Source: Streptomyces fodineus
GTDB taxonomy: Bacteria > Actinomycetota > Actinomycetes > Streptomycetales > Streptomycetaceae
Direction of reading: 5' to 3'
Length of the DNA stretch: 64,000 nt
Assembly (NCBI RefSeq): GCF_001735805.1
Contig: NZ_CP017248.1
Coordinates: 8,370,001 to 8,434,000, forward strand
Position numbers and translations under genes: made by a program. Within the stretch, counting starts at the first letter, position 1. Each line of letters starts with the position of its first letter. This document shows, piece after piece, positions 24,990 through 34,830 of the stretch. The notes beneath the pieces were generated by a model. It searched no databases. It was not told where the DNA came from and was given only the letters and a program-made list of their open reading frames with translations.

Positions 24990-25403
24990 ATGCTGCCCGG
25001 CCTTCTCGCAGAGGCCCCGGCCCAAGGAGCACACCTGTCGAACCCCACTATCCGATCCGCTCGTTTCACTGCCCCCGTCCTCTTGGTGCTCGGTGCCATG
25101 AACGCGTGGACCGCCCAGCAGTCGGAGGATTACGGCTCCCTGTCCACAGCGCTGTGCCTCTGCGTGTGTGCGGCGGGGTTGTTCGGTGAGGATCTGTTGC
25201 AAAGCGGCTACCGTCGTGATCGCGAAGTCCTCGCACACATCGCTGGGCGCCCCGGTGCCACGACTCGTCAAGTCGCCCGAGCTGTTGGCGTCTCCGAGCG
25301 AGTCGCAGCCCGAAACCTCGACCGTCTCACCGACGACGGGCTGCTGGTGCTCATCGCTGACGGTGTGCCCCCTGCACTGCGGTCCTACCGATTGGCTTCC
25401 TGA
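24990..25403 (+). CDS. winged-helix protein with an N-terminal hydrophobic segment
   Basis: A 137-residue protein. Residues about 25 to 70 hold two weakly hydrophobic stretches (FTAPVLLVLGAM and ALCLCVCAAGLF) and the C-terminal 65 residues form a winged helix-turn-helix of the MarR/IclR-like kind (VLAHIAGRPGATTRQVARAV, then RVAARNLDRLTDDGLLVL). A DNA-binding protein attached to or sensing something at the membrane is possible. The start is uncertain: a CTG at 25039 has AAGGAG 5 nt upstream, while the ATG has little. It precedes the excision/integration genes. A strong hairpin follows it. Confidence 0.65.
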   Translation: MLPGLLAEAPAQGAHLSNPTIRSARFTAPVLLVLGAMNAWTAQQSEDYGSLSTALCLCVCAAGLFGEDLLQSGYRRDREVLAHIAGRPGATTRQVARAVGVSERVAARNLDRLTDDGLLVLIADGVPPALRSYRLAS

Positions 25404-25847
25404 CCCGCCCTGAGCCGGAGTGCGAGGGCCCGGCACTCTCGTCGTGCAGGGCGATACGTAGCAGACGATCCCCGGTTACCGAAACCGGGGATCGTGCAGA
25501 GCATTGATGGTGTTCGCACTCGGCTGTGCTTGGCGGTGGAGCCGGGGCGGACGCAGTTGGCAGTGCCGTCGTATTCCAAGGAGGTACTAGGGCGGCTCGC
25601 CACCTGCTGCTACATCATTGACCGCGCCTTCATGCCCACGGCTATCGCTGCTCGTTATGCAAGATCTTCCGGGTGGCTTCACCTTTATGCCGTAAGGAAA
25701 TCCCTCACTGTATCTCCCGATGCTAATTAGCTGCGTCTTGTCGTCCACACCACGATGTGTGCTCGTGCAGAATCGGAGATCAGTGTCGCGCACCGATGTG
25801 GGTCTGGATTACCAGCATGAAGCCTCCCGATGCGAAGGTGATATTTC
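25404..25847. other. non-coding stretch before the excisionase gene
   Basis: The region between the winged-helix gene and the excisionase-like gene has no supported gene. It holds a 12-bp perfect hairpin near its left end and is less GC-rich toward 25.6 to 25.8 kb, where the promoter of the xis-int pair should lie. I could not define -35 and -10 boxes with confidence. Confidence 0.5.
25466..25494 (+). terminator. 12-bp perfect hairpin after the winged-helix gene
   Basis: CGATCCCCGGTT and AACCGGGGATCG pair perfectly with a 5-base loop (ACCGA), 62 nt past the winged-helix stop. There is no T-run, so a factor-dependent terminator or a protein-binding palindrome are both possible. Confidence 0.55.
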
Positions 25848-26045
25848 ATGGCTCGTCCTCCGGCGCTGAAGCTCGCCGAGGTCCTGGCGGAGATCCGTAT
25901 GAGTCCGTCGGCGTTCTATCGAATGCGCGCTCGCGGGCAAGCGCCCCACATGATCAAGCTGCCCAATGGTGAACTCCGTTGTCGCCGCGCTGATCTGGAT
26001 GCCTGGTGGGATATGTGCGAAAGAGATTCTGATACTTGGCGATGA
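25848..26045 (+). CDS. xis: excisionase-like helix-turn-helix protein
   Basis: A 65-residue MerR/AlpA-type winged helix protein: LAEVLAEIRMSPSAFYRMRARG is the DNA-binding helix pair and RCRRADLDAWW the usual end of the domain. Proteins of this size and kind directly ahead of an integrase act as directionality factors (Xis) or activate it. The ATG has AAGGTG 7 nt upstream. The stop overlaps the integrase start by ATGA, so both are made from one message. Confidence 0.85.
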   Translation: MARPPALKLAEVLAEIRMSPSAFYRMRARGQAPHMIKLPNGELRCRRADLDAWWDMCERDSDTWR

Positions 26046-27430
26046 GTTACAATGTCCGCTTCTGGGACATACGCGAGCGCCCCGATCGGCGCAAGCCGTT
26101 TATGGTCCGGTGGACGGTAGGCGGGCGAGAAAAATCAGAGTCATTCATGACCGTCGGGCTCGCTGACAGCAGACGCGCAAAGCTGATGACGGCAGCGCGC
26201 GACGGCGAGCCTTTCGATACGCATACGGGTTTGCCGGCGTCCGAGCTGCGAGCTATCAAGCAGAGGACGACGTGGTACGACCTTGCCCACGAATACCTCG
26301 ACCAACGATGGGACCGTACGCCGGGAAACACCCGCCGTACCCTGGCCGACGCGTTCGCCACCATCACGCCTGCCCTGGTGCACCCTGGCGCGTCCTACCC
26401 GGAGCCGCGGGTGCTGCGCCGCGCCCTCTACTCGTGGGCGTTCAACAAGAAGGCGTGGGCACATGAGCCCACTGAGGAGTGGCGGAAGGCCCTGGAGTGG
26501 ATTAAGCGGAACTCCCTGCCTGTTAGCGCTCTCGCGGAAGCCGATGTGCTGCGACGGGCGCTGGACGCACTGTGTCGCAAGCTGGACGGTAAGGCGGCTG
26601 CAGCCAAGACGGCGCGGCGCAAGAGAGCCGCCTTCAACGAAGTCCTCAACACCGCAGTAGAAAAAGGGTACTTCTCGAAGAACCCGCTCAACGGGCTCAG
26701 GTGGAGCGCTCCGGCAGCCAACGAGGAGGTAGACCCCGCTTCCGTTCCCAATCCAGCCCAGGTCGCCCGGCTACTCGCCGCGGTTGCTCAGCAGCGTGGG
26801 CGAGGCCCTCACCTGGAGGCGTTCTTCGGTTGCATGTACTACGCCGCGATGCGGCCGGCCGAGGTCATTCACCTCCGTCTCGAGCAGTGCCATCTCCCCG
26901 AGACCGGGTGGGGGCTGCTCAATCTGTCGGGCGGGGTCGTTACCGCAGGCAAGGAGTGGACGGACGACGGCGCGGTGCATGAGGTGCACTCGCTTAAGCG
27001 TCGTGCGGCTACAGCCACGCGGCCCGTGCCCATCCCGCCGCAGTTCGTGCGGATCCTCCATGCACACATCGCACGGTTCGGCGTGGCGCCTGACGGTCGG
27101 CTGTTTCGGAACCAGGCCGGCAACTACGTGGATGCAGCTGCGTATGGCACGACGTGGGCGCGGGCACGGAAGTACGTTCTCACCCGCACGGAGCTCGCTT
27201 CCGGCCTGGCCAAGCGGCCCTACGATCTCCGGCACGCTGGGATCTCGTTCTGGCTGTACTCAGGTGTGGACCCAGCCGAATGCGCTCGCCGCGCGGGCCA
27301 GAGCATCGAGGTCCTCTTCCGTCACTACGCCAAGTTCCTGGACGGCGTCCGGGAGCAGGCAAACCGCCTCATCGAGCAGTCCATGCAGGAGTGGGACCGC
27401 GTCAGCCAGGACGCGGCACCTGCTGGGTAA
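26042..27430 (+). CDS. int: tyrosine site-specific integrase
   Basis: A 462-residue integrase of the actinobacterial integrative-element kind: an N-terminal arm-binding part, a core-binding SAM-like domain (about residues 85 to 190) and the catalytic domain. Visible catalytic positions are Arg in YYAAMRPAEVIHLRL, the YDLRHAGISFWL box (Tyr in place of the usual first His), AGQSIEVLFRHY and the nucleophile Tyr in HYAKFLDG. It should recombine attP with a chromosomal attB. It lies at the right border of the accessory region, with the chromosomal dehydrogenase gene 162 nt beyond. No tRNA gene is seen there, which is where such integrases most often insert. Confidence 0.93.
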   Translation: MSYNVRFWDIRERPDRRKPFMVRWTVGGREKSESFMTVGLADSRRAKLMTAARDGEPFDTHTGLPASELRAIKQRTTWYDLAHEYLDQRWDRTPGNTRRTLADAFATITPALVHPGASYPEPRVLRRALYSWAFNKKAWAHEPTEEWRKALEWIKRNSLPVSALAEADVLRRALDALCRKLDGKAAAAKTARRKRAAFNEVLNTAVEKGYFSKNPLNGLRWSAPAANEEVDPASVPNPAQVARLLAAVAQQRGRGPHLEAFFGCMYYAAMRPAEVIHLRLEQCHLPETGWGLLNLSGGVVTAGKEWTDDGAVHEVHSLKRRAATATRPVPIPPQFVRILHAHIARFGVAPDGRLFRNQAGNYVDAAAYGTTWARARKYVLTRTELASGLAKRPYDLRHAGISFWLYSGVDPAECARRAGQSIEVLFRHYAKFLDGVREQANRLIEQSMQEWDRVSQDAAPAG

Positions 27431-27440
27431 CCGGGGGCTT

Positions 27441-27470
27441 TGGTCCGTGACTGGTCCGGAAGCACTGGTC
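27441..27470. repeat. short direct repeats after the integrase
   Basis: TGGTCCG occurs at 27441 and again at 27452, and a partial copy (TGGTC) at 27466. Repeats of this size just past an integrase gene can be arm-type integrase binding sites of attP. The match is short, so this is suggestive only. Confidence 0.35.
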
Positions 27471-27543
27471 AGGAGCGGGATAGCGGTGGGAGGAACTGGG
27501 AGTTACAACGTAAACCGGGCCCCGCTCTGAGCAGGCTCCGCCG

Positions 27544-27581
27544 AAGGCGCCTGACCGGCAAAAGACCAGGTCAGGCGCCTT
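27544..27581. terminator. bidirectional 13-bp hairpin terminator
   Basis: AAGGCGCCTGACC and GGTCAGGCGCCTT pair perfectly over 13 bases with a 12-base loop. On the plus strand a TTTT run continues the right arm, so it stops rightward transcripts from the integrase well; on the minus strand it lies 11 nt after the dehydrogenase stop and can end that gene too. Confidence 0.85.
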
Positions 27582-27592
27582 TTCTCGTGCGT

Positions 27593-29116
<1,524 letters not shown>

Positions 29117-29193
29117 GCTGGTCTGCCTCCCGGTGCAGCGCTGCCCGCCGTTGGGCAGCTCTCGGCGCGAGGCTAGGCGGGCGGACGTTGCAA

Positions 29194-30528
29194 CTACGTT
29201 GCGCCGCGAATTCGTCCCCGCGCCCCGCCGGCCGGTGCCGTCAGCTCGGCCTCGAGCGCGGCCAGCCGGGCCCGCACCGGCGCCGTCGGCCGCATCGCGG
29301 CCAGCGCCCGCCACACCTCCACGTCGTCCTCGCCCCAGGGCGCGTGCGCCCAGTCCGCCAGCAGGTCCGGGTCGCCGTGCGCGATCAGGGCCGTCCGCAG
29401 GCCACCGGCGAGACGGTCCCGCAGCAGTACGATCCCCGGAGCCTGCGAACCGGGCAACAGCGGACCGGTGTACGCCTCGGCCGCCGCGGTGACCGCCTCC
29501 GCCCGCAGCCGCCGCTCGACCACGGTGACATCCGACTCGACCGCGGCCGTGAGCCGGTACGGCCGCGAGCCGAGCAGCCCCGGGCCCAACAGTCTGCGCA
29601 GCCGGGCCAGTTCGGCACGCAGGGTCACCGGGGTCACCGACTCGTCCGCGTACAGCGCGCACAGCAGCTCGTCTCCGCTCAGCCCCTCGGGATGCCGGGC
29701 CAGCAGGACCAGGATCTCGCTGTGCCGGCGGCTGAGCCGGATCCGGCGGCCGTCCACCACAAGCTCGGCCTCGTCCCGCCCCAGTGCGGCGAGCAGCGGC
29801 GTGTCCGCGGCCGTCCGGGGCGGTGCGAGCAGCGCGAGCTGGGCCTCCGCGGCCCGCGCCACCGCCTGCACGAACCCGAGGCTGTGCGGATGCGCCAGCC
29901 CGTCCCCGCCGGTGATGTCCACGGCGCCCAGGACCCGGCCGGTACGCGGATCGTGCACCGGCGCCGCCGCGCACGTCCACGGCTGGACCCGCCGTATGAA
30001 GTGTTCCGCGGCGAACACCTGCACCGGCCGGTCCACGGCGACCGCGGTCCCCGGCGCGTTGGTGCCGACCGCGTTCTCCGACCAGCGTGCTCCGGGTACG
30101 AAGTTCATTCCGTCCGCCCGGCGCCGGGTCGCCGGATGCCCCTCGACCCACAGCAGCCTGCCCTGCGCGTCGCACACCGCCAGCAGATGCTCGCCGTCGG
30201 CGGCGAACGTGCCCATCAGTTCCCGGAACAGCGGCATCACCCGGGCGAGTGGGTGCTCCGCCCGGTATGCACCGAGGTCGCCGTCCGCCAGTTCCACGCT
30301 CGCGGCGCCGTCCGGTCCGACCCCGGCCCGCGCGCTGCGCCGCCACGACTCCGCCACCACCGACCGCACCGGGCGCGGCACCGTGCCCATCGTGGTGAAC
30401 GTCTCGTGCGCCCTGCGCAGCACACGGACCCGCTCGGCGGGGTCGGCCCCCGGCTCCAGGGCCACCCACGGATCGGTCAACTCGGCCTCCCCGGACGGTG
30501 GGAACAGTGATGTCGGTACGGCGACCAT
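29194..30528 (-). CDS. GAF-domain transcriptional regulator (AcoR-like, no AAA domain)
   Basis: A 444-residue regulator. After a helical lead (VLRRAHETFTTMG, SWRRSARAGV) comes a GAF sensor domain (about residues 80 to 240; HLLAVCDAQGRLLWVEGHP, GARWSENAVGTNAPGTA, CAAAPVHDPRTGRVLGAVDI), and a winged DNA-binding part near 290 to 350 (LSRRHSEILVLLARHPEGLS). It lacks the sigma-54 AAA domain of true AcoR, as usual in Streptomyces. It ends 77 nt before the aldehyde dehydrogenase gene and probably controls it in response to an aldehyde or alcohol. It begins 10 nt after the amidase gene. Confidence 0.88.
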   Translation of the reverse strand: MVAVPTSLFPPSGEAELTDPWVALEPGADPAERVRVLRRAHETFTTMGTVPRPVRSVVAESWRRSARAGVGPDGAASVELADGDLGAYRAEHPLARVMPLFRELMGTFAADGEHLLAVCDAQGRLLWVEGHPATRRRADGMNFVPGARWSENAVGTNAPGTAVAVDRPVQVFAAEHFIRRVQPWTCAAAPVHDPRTGRVLGAVDITGGDGLAHPHSLGFVQAVARAAEAQLALLAPPRTAADTPLLAALGRDEAELVVDGRRIRLSRRHSEILVLLARHPEGLSGDELLCALYADESVTPVTLRAELARLRRLLGPGLLGSRPYRLTAAVESDVTVVERRLRAEAVTAAAEAYTGPLLPGSQAPGIVLLRDRLAGGLRTALIAHGDPDLLADWAHAPWGEDDVEVWRALAAMRPTAPVRARLAALEAELTAPAGGARGRIRGAT

Positions 30529-30538
30529 CGTCGTCCGG

Positions 30539-31189
30539 TCAGGCGAAGTTGACCAGTCTGAGGTAGCGGACCCAGTCCCAATGGGGACCCGGGTCGGTGT
30601 GGTCGGTGCCGGGCACCTGATAGTGGCCGATGATGTGCTCCCTGTCCTTCGGGATGCCGTACTTGTCGCAGATCGCCGCCGTGAGCCTTGCCGACTGCTC
30701 GTAGAGGGCGTTGGTGAAGTAGGACGGCTGGTCCACCCACCCTTCGTGCTCGATGCCGATGCTGCGGGTGTTGTAGTCCCAGTTGCCCGCGTGCCAGGCG
30801 ATGTCGGCCTCGTGCACACACTGGGCCACGTGTCCGTCCGCCGAGCGGACCAGATAGTGCGCGGACACTTTCTTCTGCGGGTTGACGAAGATCGCCAGTG
30901 TCTTGGTGTAGGTCTCCTGCGTGACGTGGATGATCACACGGTCGATGTCGTAGCCGACGGGCCGGTCGGACGGGGTGTAGTTGGAGGTGCTCGCCGGCTG
31001 CCACTCGGCCGGCGGGTAGTCGACGGACTCGGGCTGCGCACCGGCTAGGGGATCGGGGAGCAGCGCGTAGGGGACGGCGGCGAGCGCCGCGCCCTGCAGC
31101 AGCCGTCGCCTGCTCAGGCGCGGCCGCACCGGGCTCGCTGGTGATGCCTGCTCTCCTGGCTGTGCGGGGCCGACCGTGTCCATGTCCAT
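30539..31189 (-). CDS. exported N-acetylmuramoyl-L-alanine amidase (amidase_2/PGRP)
   Basis: A 216-residue secreted amidase. The N-terminus has a Tat-type signal (SRRRLLQGAALAAVPYALLP, about residues 26 to 45). The domain shows IIHVTQETY with the first zinc His, SAHYLVRSADGHV, AWHAGNWDYNTRSIGIEHEG, and IIGHYQVPGTDHTDPGPHWDW with the further zinc ligands. It cleaves the bond between muramic acid and L-Ala in peptidoglycan. It reads left between the acetamidase and the GAF regulator. The ribosome binding site is weak, and a second Met 2 codons later is equally possible. Confidence 0.93.
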   Translation of the reverse strand: MDMDTVGPAQPGEQASPASPVRPRLSRRRLLQGAALAAVPYALLPDPLAGAQPESVDYPPAEWQPASTSNYTPSDRPVGYDIDRVIIHVTQETYTKTLAIFVNPQKKVSAHYLVRSADGHVAQCVHEADIAWHAGNWDYNTRSIGIEHEGWVDQPSYFTNALYEQSARLTAAICDKYGIPKDREHIIGHYQVPGTDHTDPGPHWDWVRYLRLVNFA

Positions 31190-31351
31190 CGGCGGGTGCC
31201 TTTCGGGTGTGTGGGGGGTCAGGAGTCGTGGGGCGTTGGGTGTCGTGGGGCGACAGGTTCGTGAGGGGTCGGGTGCCGGTGCCGCCGGAAGCCAGAAGGG
31301 ACAGGGCAGGGGCAGGGGCCGGGACCGGGGCCTATCGGGACGTCGTAGGTG

Positions 31352-32365
31352 TCAGCTCCGCAGTGCACGCGCGGTTTCCCGCAGCCGTGCGTGTATGCCG
31401 CGGTGCGTCTCGCGCGCCGGCAGCCACTCCTTGCGGAGCTTGGCCACGCACGTGTAGTTCGTGTCGCACACGTTGGCCAACGGTGACTCGACCGCCTGGG
31501 TTGCGAATTGGTACGCGTCCGCCTCACTGAACCCGTAGTCGCGCACCAGCCACTGCACCAGGTCCAGCTGCGATATCCGGAACGCGTCCTCCAGCGGGCG
31601 GGCCGAGCCGGTCGAGATGATGTGGGTGTCCGACTCCAGCCGGGGCCATGGCGTGGCGACGTCCTTGAGGAGGTCGACGATCACCACGGTGTTCATCGCG
31701 CACTCCACGGCCACGCCGCAGGTCTCGCCCTCGCCCTGCCGTGCGTGCCCGTCACCGAGGCTGAGCAGAGCCCCCTCCACGTTGACGCCCAGATAGCAGG
31801 TGACGCCGGCCCGCATCTCCGGTGTGTCCATGTTTCCGCCGTGCGCGTCCGGCACCAGGGCCGAGCGCACCTCCAGATTCGCGGGGGCCACGCCCACCGT
31901 GCCGTGCATGGGGTCCAGCGGCAGCTCCACCTCGATGTCACTGTCCTGCGCCTGGAACAGGGCGGTGCGCCGCGCGCGGTCGAGCTGCCAGATCCAGACC
32001 CGCTCCGGCAGCGGGGGCTGCAGTGTGGCCGTGGTGTGCGTGGAGGTGAGCGCGCCGAAGAGCGGGACCGTCGTCGACGCGGCCCAGTCGCGGGCCGGTT
32101 CGATCGACACGAAGTGCACGGCGACGGTGTCACCGGGCTCGGCACCCTCGATATGGAAGGGGCCGGTCTGCGGATTGAGGAACGGGAACTCGCAGACCTC
32201 GGAGACGAGGTCCTTCTCGGAGCGCACCCGTCCGGCGAAGCAGTCCTCCGTGTACAGGTCGAGAACCGCGCCGGGTGCGATCCGTGCCACGGGCGGGGCG
32301 CCGCCGAACGTCCAGGCGTACTCGTCCGGTTCCGGGCGCACGGTGAGGATCCGGGGGTCGGTCAT
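31352..32365 (-). CDS. acetamidase/formamidase family protein
   Basis: A 337-residue FmdA/AmdA-family protein. Family segments are GDTVAVHFVSIEP, HGTVGVAPANLEVRSALVPDAHGGNMD, GVTCYLGVNVEGALLSLGDGHARQGEGE and VECAMNTVVIVDL. These enzymes hydrolyse short aliphatic amides such as formamide or acetamide to ammonia and the acid. The gene follows an amino-acid permease at 219 nt, which suggests uptake and breakdown of a nitrogen compound. The substrate is not readable from the sequence. Confidence 0.93.
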   Translation of the reverse strand: MTDPRILTVRPEPDEYAWTFGGAPPVARIAPGAVLDLYTEDCFAGRVRSEKDLVSEVCEFPFLNPQTGPFHIEGAEPGDTVAVHFVSIEPARDWAASTTVPLFGALTSTHTTATLQPPLPERVWIWQLDRARRTALFQAQDSDIEVELPLDPMHGTVGVAPANLEVRSALVPDAHGGNMDTPEMRAGVTCYLGVNVEGALLSLGDGHARQGEGETCGVAVECAMNTVVIVDLLKDVATPWPRLESDTHIISTGSARPLEDAFRISQLDLVQWLVRDYGFSEADAYQFATQAVESPLANVCDTNYTCVAKLRKEWLPARETHRGIHARLRETARALRS

Positions 32366-32584
32366 CGTGGAGGTGGTCCCTTCTGACGGAGACGGGAAAC
32401 GAGAGACGGGATACGGAGGCGGGAGCGGTCGTGGGCCGTGGCTTGCGGGGGTGCGGCTGCTCCGGGCCGACGGACTGCGGTGAGGTGGCCTTGTGCCGGG
32501 AGGACGGCGGAGGATCAGCGGGTTTGGTGGTTCTGCGGGCGTTGGCCGAGCAGCCGGATGGCATGTCCGCAGGGCGGCGGCAGG

Positions 32585-34069
32585 TCAGCCGGGCACGGTC
32601 CCGTCCTGCCGGATCCCGGCCGGGTCGTGCGTGTCGAGGTGCACCCGCGCGGTCTCGGCTATGCGCTCCGGGTGACGCCGTATCAGCAGGAGCAGTACGA
32701 CCAGGCCCGTCGCCATCCAGATGGCGACGACGGGCCCGGCGTAGGAGACCGGGGCCGTCAGCTCGGTGACGAAGTCGAAGGCCGGGATGCCGGCGGCCGT
32801 CAGCAGGGCGGGGACGAAGGCCGCGATGCCGAGCACCGGGAACAGCAGATGCCGTACCGGCTTGAACGCGCCCCGGTCGGCCCGCAGGAAGTAGCCGGCG
32901 CAGGCGAGGTTCACGACGATGTAGACACCGACGGCGACCGTGACGATCACCGTGGCGAGCAGCAGGAACGCGGTCACCGGGTCGTAGCCGAAACCGAGCC
33001 CCAGCACCGCCCCGATCGCCACGACGGCCTGCAGCGCGATACCGGCCACGGGGGAGCGGTGCCGGGGGTGGAGCGTGGCGAGCAGGCGGGGCAGCACCCG
33101 GATGCGGGCCAGCGCGAAGGCCGTGCGGGTCGAGACGTTGGCGCATGCGTTGGCGTTGGCGATCGTGGAGTTGATCACGGCCAGGAAGACCAGCACCCAG
33201 AAGAGGCCGAAGGAGGCCCGGGCGACGCCGTCCCAGGAGGCCGCGCCCGAGGCGCCGAACTTCGCGAAGCGGTCGGGACCGAAGTAGACGGTCATCGCAT
33301 ACGTGGTGATCACGTAGAACAGGCCGATGCCCAGCGCCGCTCCGAGGACCGCGCGGTGCATCGTCCGCCGGGGGTCGCGTGTCTCCTCGGCGAGCGGCGC
33401 CGCCGCCTCGAACCCCGCGAACGCGAGCACCGTGTACACGGATCCGGCGAACACACCGCCGATCCCTGCGTAACCGTCGGCGGTGTGCGAAGTGCCGAAC
33501 ACCGACAGGGTGTTGGCGCCGCCCGCTCTGCCGATGAGCAGCACCGCGAAGACCAGGAAGACGAGGATCTCGAAGACGCCGAGGACGGTGCCGAAGCGGG
33601 CCGAGGCGCGGACGCCGAGGTAACCGGCGGCGGCGATCACGCCGGCCCCCGCCAGGGACCACGGCCACCACAGATCCGCCGGATACGAGGACCACTCCTC
33701 GTGCAGCGTGCCCGCTGCCGTGAAGCCCAGCTGGAGGAGCAGCAGGGGTGGCACCAGCATCTCCACGAAGACGTAACCCCAGCCGACGAGAAACCCGACG
33801 GCAGGGTGCAGTCCCCGCGCCGCATAGGTGGCCACCGATCCCGCGGCCGGCAGCTCCCGGGCCAGCTCGGCCACGCATGACGCGGTGAACAGGCAGGCCA
33901 CCAGGGCGATCAGCACCGCCAGCGGCAGGCTGCCGCCGGCGAAGGCGGCACCGGCCGGAATCGACGCGGCGACCGCGGCGGCCGGCGCCATCGCCGTCAC
34001 GCTCTGGAACAGGACCTCGCGCAATCCGACGGCGTCGCGCCGCAGCGCCCCGGACGTCTCCACGTGCAT
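32585..34069 (-). CDS. APC-family amino acid permease
   Basis: A 494-residue membrane protein with about 12 hydrophobic helices. The N-terminus is typical (GLREVLFQSVTAMAPAAAVA), with GSLPLAVLIALVACLF, GWGYVFVEMLVPPLLLLQ and VYTVLAFAGFEAAAPLAEET later, the last being the conserved APC loop. It imports an amino acid or amine by proton symport. The ATG lies in CATATG with GGGGGA upstream. The acetamidase follows in the same direction, so the two may share a substrate or nitrogen regulation. Confidence 0.92.
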   Translation of the reverse strand: MHVETSGALRRDAVGLREVLFQSVTAMAPAAAVAASIPAGAAFAGGSLPLAVLIALVACLFTASCVAELARELPAAGSVATYAARGLHPAVGFLVGWGYVFVEMLVPPLLLLQLGFTAAGTLHEEWSSYPADLWWPWSLAGAGVIAAAGYLGVRASARFGTVLGVFEILVFLVFAVLLIGRAGGANTLSVFGTSHTADGYAGIGGVFAGSVYTVLAFAGFEAAAPLAEETRDPRRTMHRAVLGAALGIGLFYVITTYAMTVYFGPDRFAKFGASGAASWDGVARASFGLFWVLVFLAVINSTIANANACANVSTRTAFALARIRVLPRLLATLHPRHRSPVAGIALQAVVAIGAVLGLGFGYDPVTAFLLLATVIVTVAVGVYIVVNLACAGYFLRADRGAFKPVRHLLFPVLGIAAFVPALLTAAGIPAFDFVTELTAPVSYAGPVVAIWMATGLVVLLLLIRRHPERIAETARVHLDTHDPAGIRQDGTVPG

Positions 34070-34257
34070 ATGTGTCCCCCGATGTCTGTCAGTCCACTGC
34101 CACCCGATGCGTGTGAGAGAGCTCAACCGCTTGGCGTGCGTCGGTCTTGACGGGCCGTCTGCAACGCCTCGCGTGAATCACGGTACGGCGCGGCCGGGTT
34201 GGGCAGAAGAGCCCGCACCGGTTCCGTGGAGAAGCACCCACTTGTGGAAAACCCGGC

Positions 34258-34271
34258 CACCCGATCGGGTG
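34258..34271. promoter_or_regulatory. 14-bp perfect palindrome upstream of the permease gene
   Basis: CACCCGATCGGGTG is a perfect palindrome in the 239-base stretch between the Nudix gene end and the permease start. Its place about 190 nt before the permease ATG fits an operator for a dimeric regulator. No regulator gene is adjacent. Confidence 0.4.
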
Positions 34272-34308
34272 AACACCGGCCGTCACCGGCCCGTTTGTCC
34301 CCAGCCGG

Positions 34309-34800
34309 TCACAGCGGCAGGCCCTCCCGCAGATACAGCACGCTCCCGGCCCGCGCCGCCGCATGCAGCGCCGTCAGCGTGGCCCGGCGCGCGGTGAGCC
34401 GCAGTCCGTCCAGTTCATCGAGTGTGAACAGCCCGTGCCGGTCGTGTTCCGCACTGAGCCGCACGCGGGTGTCCTCGGTCAGGGTGCCGCCGTGGAAGTA
34501 GCAGTCGAGCACCGGTCCGGTGCCGAGTACGTCCACCCGGTGGTCGATGCCGAGCAGCAGCGGCTCGCGGCCGATCTCGATGCCCGTCTCCTCGTGCATC
34601 TCCCGGCGCGCCGCGGACCAGGGGTCCTCACCGTGGTCCAGCATTCCGCCCGGCAGCCACCATGATCCCGAGTTCGGGTTGCCGGGGCCGTAGCGCAGCA
34701 GCAGGATGCGGGCCTGCCGATCGAGCATCAGCACGCATGAGGCGAGCAGGGTCTGTGGCTGTGTCCTGACCCATTCCGCTCGTGGCACCCAGTCCGTCAC
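34309..34800 (-). CDS. Nudix hydrolase
   Basis: A 163-residue single-domain Nudix protein. The box is perfect (GGMLDHGEDPWSAARREMHE, continuing ETGIE, about residues 51 to 75). The GTG start is preferred because GGGAGG lies 4 nt upstream; an ATG five codons earlier has no site. It reads left, 30 nt after the ROK repressor gene. Substrate unknown; house-cleaning of oxidised nucleotides is common for this size. Confidence 0.9.
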   Translation of the reverse strand: MTDWVPRAEWVRTQPQTLLASCVLMLDRQARILLLRYGPGNPNSGSWWLPGGMLDHGEDPWSAARREMHEETGIEIGREPLLLGIDHRVDVLGTGPVLDCYFHGGTLTEDTRVRLSAEHDRHGLFTLDELDGLRLTARRATLTALHAAARAGSVLYLREGLPL

Positions 34801-34830
34801 CCGACCTCCCGGCATCGCCCACGGGGGATG

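Noticed and set aside
27431..27592. A tRNA gene or its 3' end as integration site
   Set aside because: No T-arm pattern (GTTCRANNC) and no cloverleaf is visible between the integrase and the dehydrogenase.
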